A stretch of 8,350 nt of DNA from an uncultured Alphaproteobacteria bacterium (GTDB lineage: Bacteria; Pseudomonadota; Alphaproteobacteria; Puniceispirillales; UBA1172), in NCBI GenBank assembly GCA_913056245.1, contig CAJXME010000039.1, forward strand, positions 1 through 8,350. The letters are read 5' to 3'. How positions within the stretch are numbered: the first letter of the stretch is position 1; each line of letters begins with the position of its first letter. Both the position numbers and the translations under genes were made by a program. Below the pieces are notes generated by a model, which saw only the letters and a list, made by a program, of their open reading frames with translations, was not told the origin of the DNA and searched no databases. Below are positions 6,672 to 8,350 of the stretch, piece by piece.

Positions 6672-6960
6672 GGGGTCACCTAACATCATGCTGACTTTAT
6701 GAGCCTGTGCAATGGGCCGGCCAAAGTCAAATAACTTTTGCGTGACGATTACCGAGATCAGCCTAGTTACAGATGGCCAGCCCCAGTTTTTTGATGCAAA
6801 AACACTCGGCGGTCAGCACCGCTAATTGGTCAAAATTAAATGACAGAAAAATTTTTGCTATTTTTGGCGAGTTTCTTTTGCGTCTGGTGCGCTGTTGGGC
6901 TATCAGTTTGGTGCTGTTACCCCCTGCTGGTTTTTATAAGACTCAGCAGATGGCGCTTTT
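6672..6960. other. Intergenic region upstream of tRNA-Leu, no convincing gene
   Basis: No reading frame here looks coding. The frames on the plus strand from 6773 and 6840 run into the tRNA, and the second one translates the tRNA itself. The right part holds a TATAAG box (6935-6940) about 7 bases before a plausible tRNA transcription start. That box is flanked by the inverted repeat CTGCTG (6924-6929) and CAGCAG (6944-6949). The promoter of the CWC gene must also lie in this stretch, but I cannot place it. Confidence 0.6.
6935..6940 (+). promoter_or_regulatory. Putative -10 box of the tRNA-Leu promoter
   Basis: TATAAG matches the -10 consensus at 5 of 6 positions and would start transcription near 6947, some 14 bases before the mature tRNA 5' end. 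The nearest TTG-type -35 (TTGGTG, 6908-6913) is 21 bases away, which is too far for a classical promoter, so the -35 is unassigned. Confidence 0.3.
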
Positions 6961-7045
6961 GCGGGCGTGATGGAATGGTAGACATAACGGACTTAAAATC
7001 CGTGGGCCCTAGGCCGTGGGAGTTCAAGTCTCCCCGCCCGCACCA
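6961..7045 (+). tRNA. tRNA-Leu (anticodon UAA)
   Basis: A full cloverleaf can be drawn. The acceptor stem GCGGGCG (6961-6967) pairs with CGCCCGC (7035-7041). The anticodon stem ACGGA/TCCGT (6987-6991 and 6999-7003) encloses loop CTTAAAA with anticodon TAA at 6994-6996. A class II variable arm folds as GGCC-CTA-GGCC (7005-7015). The T stem GGGAG/CTCCC (7018-7022 and 7030-7034) encloses TTCAAGT. A discriminator A and an encoded CCA (7043-7045) end the gene. The long variable arm and anticodon together fix it as leucine, reading UUA (and UUG by wobble). Confidence 0.96.
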
Positions 7046-7160
7046 TAACCCAATTCAATTGAGGCAACATCAACCACCTCCCTCACCCAGCGCATGACAA
7101 AGCCGCGCAAGCGCGATAGGCTGTAGCCGTCTTGATCACACCAATAGCGGGCTGTTTTGC

Positions 7161-8063
7161 ATGTTTTTTCTGCCATTATTTGACAATAATCCGACTGTGG
7201 CACGCCCGTTTGTGACATGGATAATTATGGCCCTATGCTTATCTGGGTTTATCTGGCAGGAATCGCTAGATTACCGCACCGCGCATAATCTTGTGTATCA
7301 GCTTGGTTTTATCCCAGCGGTGTTTTTCACCCCGGCCGACCTGCCAGAAAATATGGTATTGGTGCCAGAATGGAGCACCATTTTCACCTCTATGTTTTTA
7401 CATGCCGGTTGGATGCATATTGGTGGCAATATGCTGTATCTGTGGATTTTTGGCGATAATGTCGAAGCGGCCATGGGGCGCGGCAGATTTATCCTGTTTT
7501 ATGCGATTTGCGGTACCGCGGCGGCGATGGCACAAGCCGCACTCGACCCCAGCTCGACAATTCCCATGATCGGCGCATCTGGCGGTATTGCCGGCGTTTT
7601 AGGGGCCTATTTACTATTGCATCCAAAAGCCGCAATCAGATGTTTTTTTCTGATTTTGATTTTTTTCAGATTCATAAATCTGCCCGCATGGCTGGTGCTT
7701 GGTGTATGGATTGGCGGACAATTTGTTGCGGTGCCGCAAGCCCTAAGCGACACCGGCGGCGGCGTTGCCTATTTGGCGCATATTGGTGGGTTTTTAGCTG
7801 GTATGGCGCTGATCCCATTTTTCAAATACCGCCATGTCGCGCTTTTTGACCGGGATGTTGACCTAAAAAACTGGGCAGATCGCCCATTAAATTTTCACGA
7901 AGTAAAAGCCGAAGCACGCGCTCGCTATCGCCGAGCCACCCCGGCAGGCTCGCCCCCCGCTATAAAAGCAACATCAACACGCCCACCAAAAAGCTCGGTG
8001 CCATTATCGCGCCGCAAAAAAACAAAATCTGATGGTGATCACCCAAGCGGTCCATGGGGATAG
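7161..8063 (+). CDS. Rhomboid family intramembrane serine protease
   Basis: This 300-residue polytopic membrane protease cleaves other membrane proteins within or next to the lipid bilayer. The catalytic Ser140 lies in IGASGGIAG (137-145) and the catalytic His207 in AHIGGFLAG (206-214). The oxyanion-region motif HAGWMHIGGNM (81-91) with Asn90 is intact, so the enzyme should be active. It has a first helix at about 17-33, a long L1-type insert (about 35-70) and the catalytic core to about residue 221. A basic, proline-rich cytoplasmic tail of some 75 residues follows, ending near GRRKK-like SRRKKTK. The start at ATG 7161 fits the common alphaproteobacterial opening (MFFLPLFDNNPT); no strong ribosome site is visible. 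It lies 115 bases after tRNA-Leu and converges on the next gene with 22 bases between the stops. Its substrate cannot be told. Confidence 0.93.
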   Translation: MFFLPLFDNNPTVARPFVTWIIMALCLSGFIWQESLDYRTAHNLVYQLGFIPAVFFTPADLPENMVLVPEWSTIFTSMFLHAGWMHIGGNMLYLWIFGDNVEAAMGRGRFILFYAICGTAAAMAQAALDPSSTIPMIGASGGIAGVLGAYLLLHPKAAIRCFFLILIFFRFINLPAWLVLGVWIGGQFVAVPQALSDTGGGVAYLAHIGGFLAGMALIPFFKYRHVALFDRDVDLKNWADRPLNFHEVKAEARARYRRATPAGSPPAIKATSTRPPKSSVPLSRRKKTKSDGDHPSGPWG

Positions 8064-8085
8064 CCACCTCTATGCATGGCCCGTG

Positions 8086-8350
8086 CTAACCCATCAGGGT
8101 CCCGTCAGCCTCAACAATCTGCGCAACAGCACCAAAAAGCCGGACTTCAGATTCGACATCTTTTGCCGCGGATGCTGTTGCCGTTTGGTCTAGGCCACTC
8201 ACCACAACAGCTGTGCCGAACTGACCGGGTTTAAACCACGGATAACTGCCAATGCTGACCCCCTCATAGCGCGATTGAACCGTTGCCAGAATGGTTGCAA
8301 TATTGCCCTCGCCAGTGCCGCATTGCACGGTGATCCGGGTCATGACCACA
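8086..8350 (-). CDS. C-terminal part of a CinA-like / molybdopterin-binding protein, cut by the window edge
   Basis: The visible 87-88 codons end at a stop at 8086 and continue beyond the right edge. The sequence, with GEGNIATILATVQSRYEGVSIGSYPWFKPGQFGTAVVVSGLD, resembles the region following the MoaB/Mog fold in the competence/damage-inducible protein A (CinA-like) proteins of Alphaproteobacteria. In these, an alternating I-GSYP-x(5)-G-x-x-GT-x-VV-x-G block forms the C-terminal domain. The diagnostic Mog-fold motifs lie outside the window, so the call rests on this block alone. The ATG near the edge is internal and should not be taken as the start. Related proteins are annotated as molybdopterin-binding without a proven role. 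Confidence 0.6.
   Translation of the reverse strand, partial: VVMTRITVQCGTGEGNIATILATVQSRYEGVSIGSYPWFKPGQFGTAVVVSGLDQTATASAAKDVESEVRLFGAVAQIVEADGTLMG

Noticed and set aside
6961..7045. tRNA-Leu as an integration site of a mobile element
   Set aside because: No second copy of the tRNA 3' end and no integrase or phage gene occur in the window.
6840..7097. An 85-residue plus-strand frame with a hydrophobic N terminus
   Set aside because: It reads through the whole tRNA-Leu; its second half is a translation of the tRNA. There is no ribosome site.

Overview
The window looks like a stretch of a Gram-negative, probably alphaproteobacterial chromosome of moderate GC (about 50-55%), most likely from a metagenome assembly. 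The alphaproteobacterial placement is inferred from the protein families and their style (YcgN-type cysteine-cluster protein, YfbR-like HD hydrolase, alphaproteobacterial-type rhomboid protease, CinA-like molybdopterin-binding protein), not from any marker gene. The tRNA has a genome-encoded CCA end.

Layout. (1) Bases 1-370 are about 67% GC and carry the start of a different gene, the carbon-starvation/pyruvate transporter cstA (residues 1-68). At about 365-376 this runs in frame into the middle of a GMC-family flavin oxidoreductase (to 1579). The composite protein lacks the GMC N-terminal FAD-binding region, so the left end is best read as a chimeric junction (assembly or library artefact, or an illegitimate recombination). 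(2) 1598-4838 (+) is a tight five-gene cluster: HpaC-like flavin reductase, YdhS-like FAD/NAD(P)-binding protein, YcgN-like cysteine-cluster protein, a 77-residue membrane protein, and a second flavin reductase of the DIM6/NTAB type. The first four genes overlap or are 3 bp apart. A promoter-like site precedes the first. (3) 4866-5582 (-) encodes an unassigned inner-membrane protein with a coiled coil and a C-terminal domain, under a good sigma-70-like promoter. (4) 5804-6439 (+) encodes a YfbR-like HD nucleotidase, converging with a small Cys-rich CWC protein (6441-6671, -) with a single base between their stops. (5) 6672-6960 has no convincing gene. It leads into tRNA-Leu(UAA) at 6961-7045. 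(6) 7161-8063 (+) is an intact rhomboid serine protease, converging on the 3' end of a CinA-like molybdopterin-binding protein (8086-8350, -) that runs off the right edge.

How the genes may work together. The 1662-4838 cluster is a redox set: two flavin reductases of different subfamilies, a flavoprotein with two nucleotide-binding folds, and a cysteine-cluster protein. A shared flavin-based electron-transfer role is an inference. No substrate can be read from the sequence. The other genes are housekeeping or of unknown role and share no evident pathway. I do not see a defence system, mobile element, CRISPR array or biosynthetic cluster.
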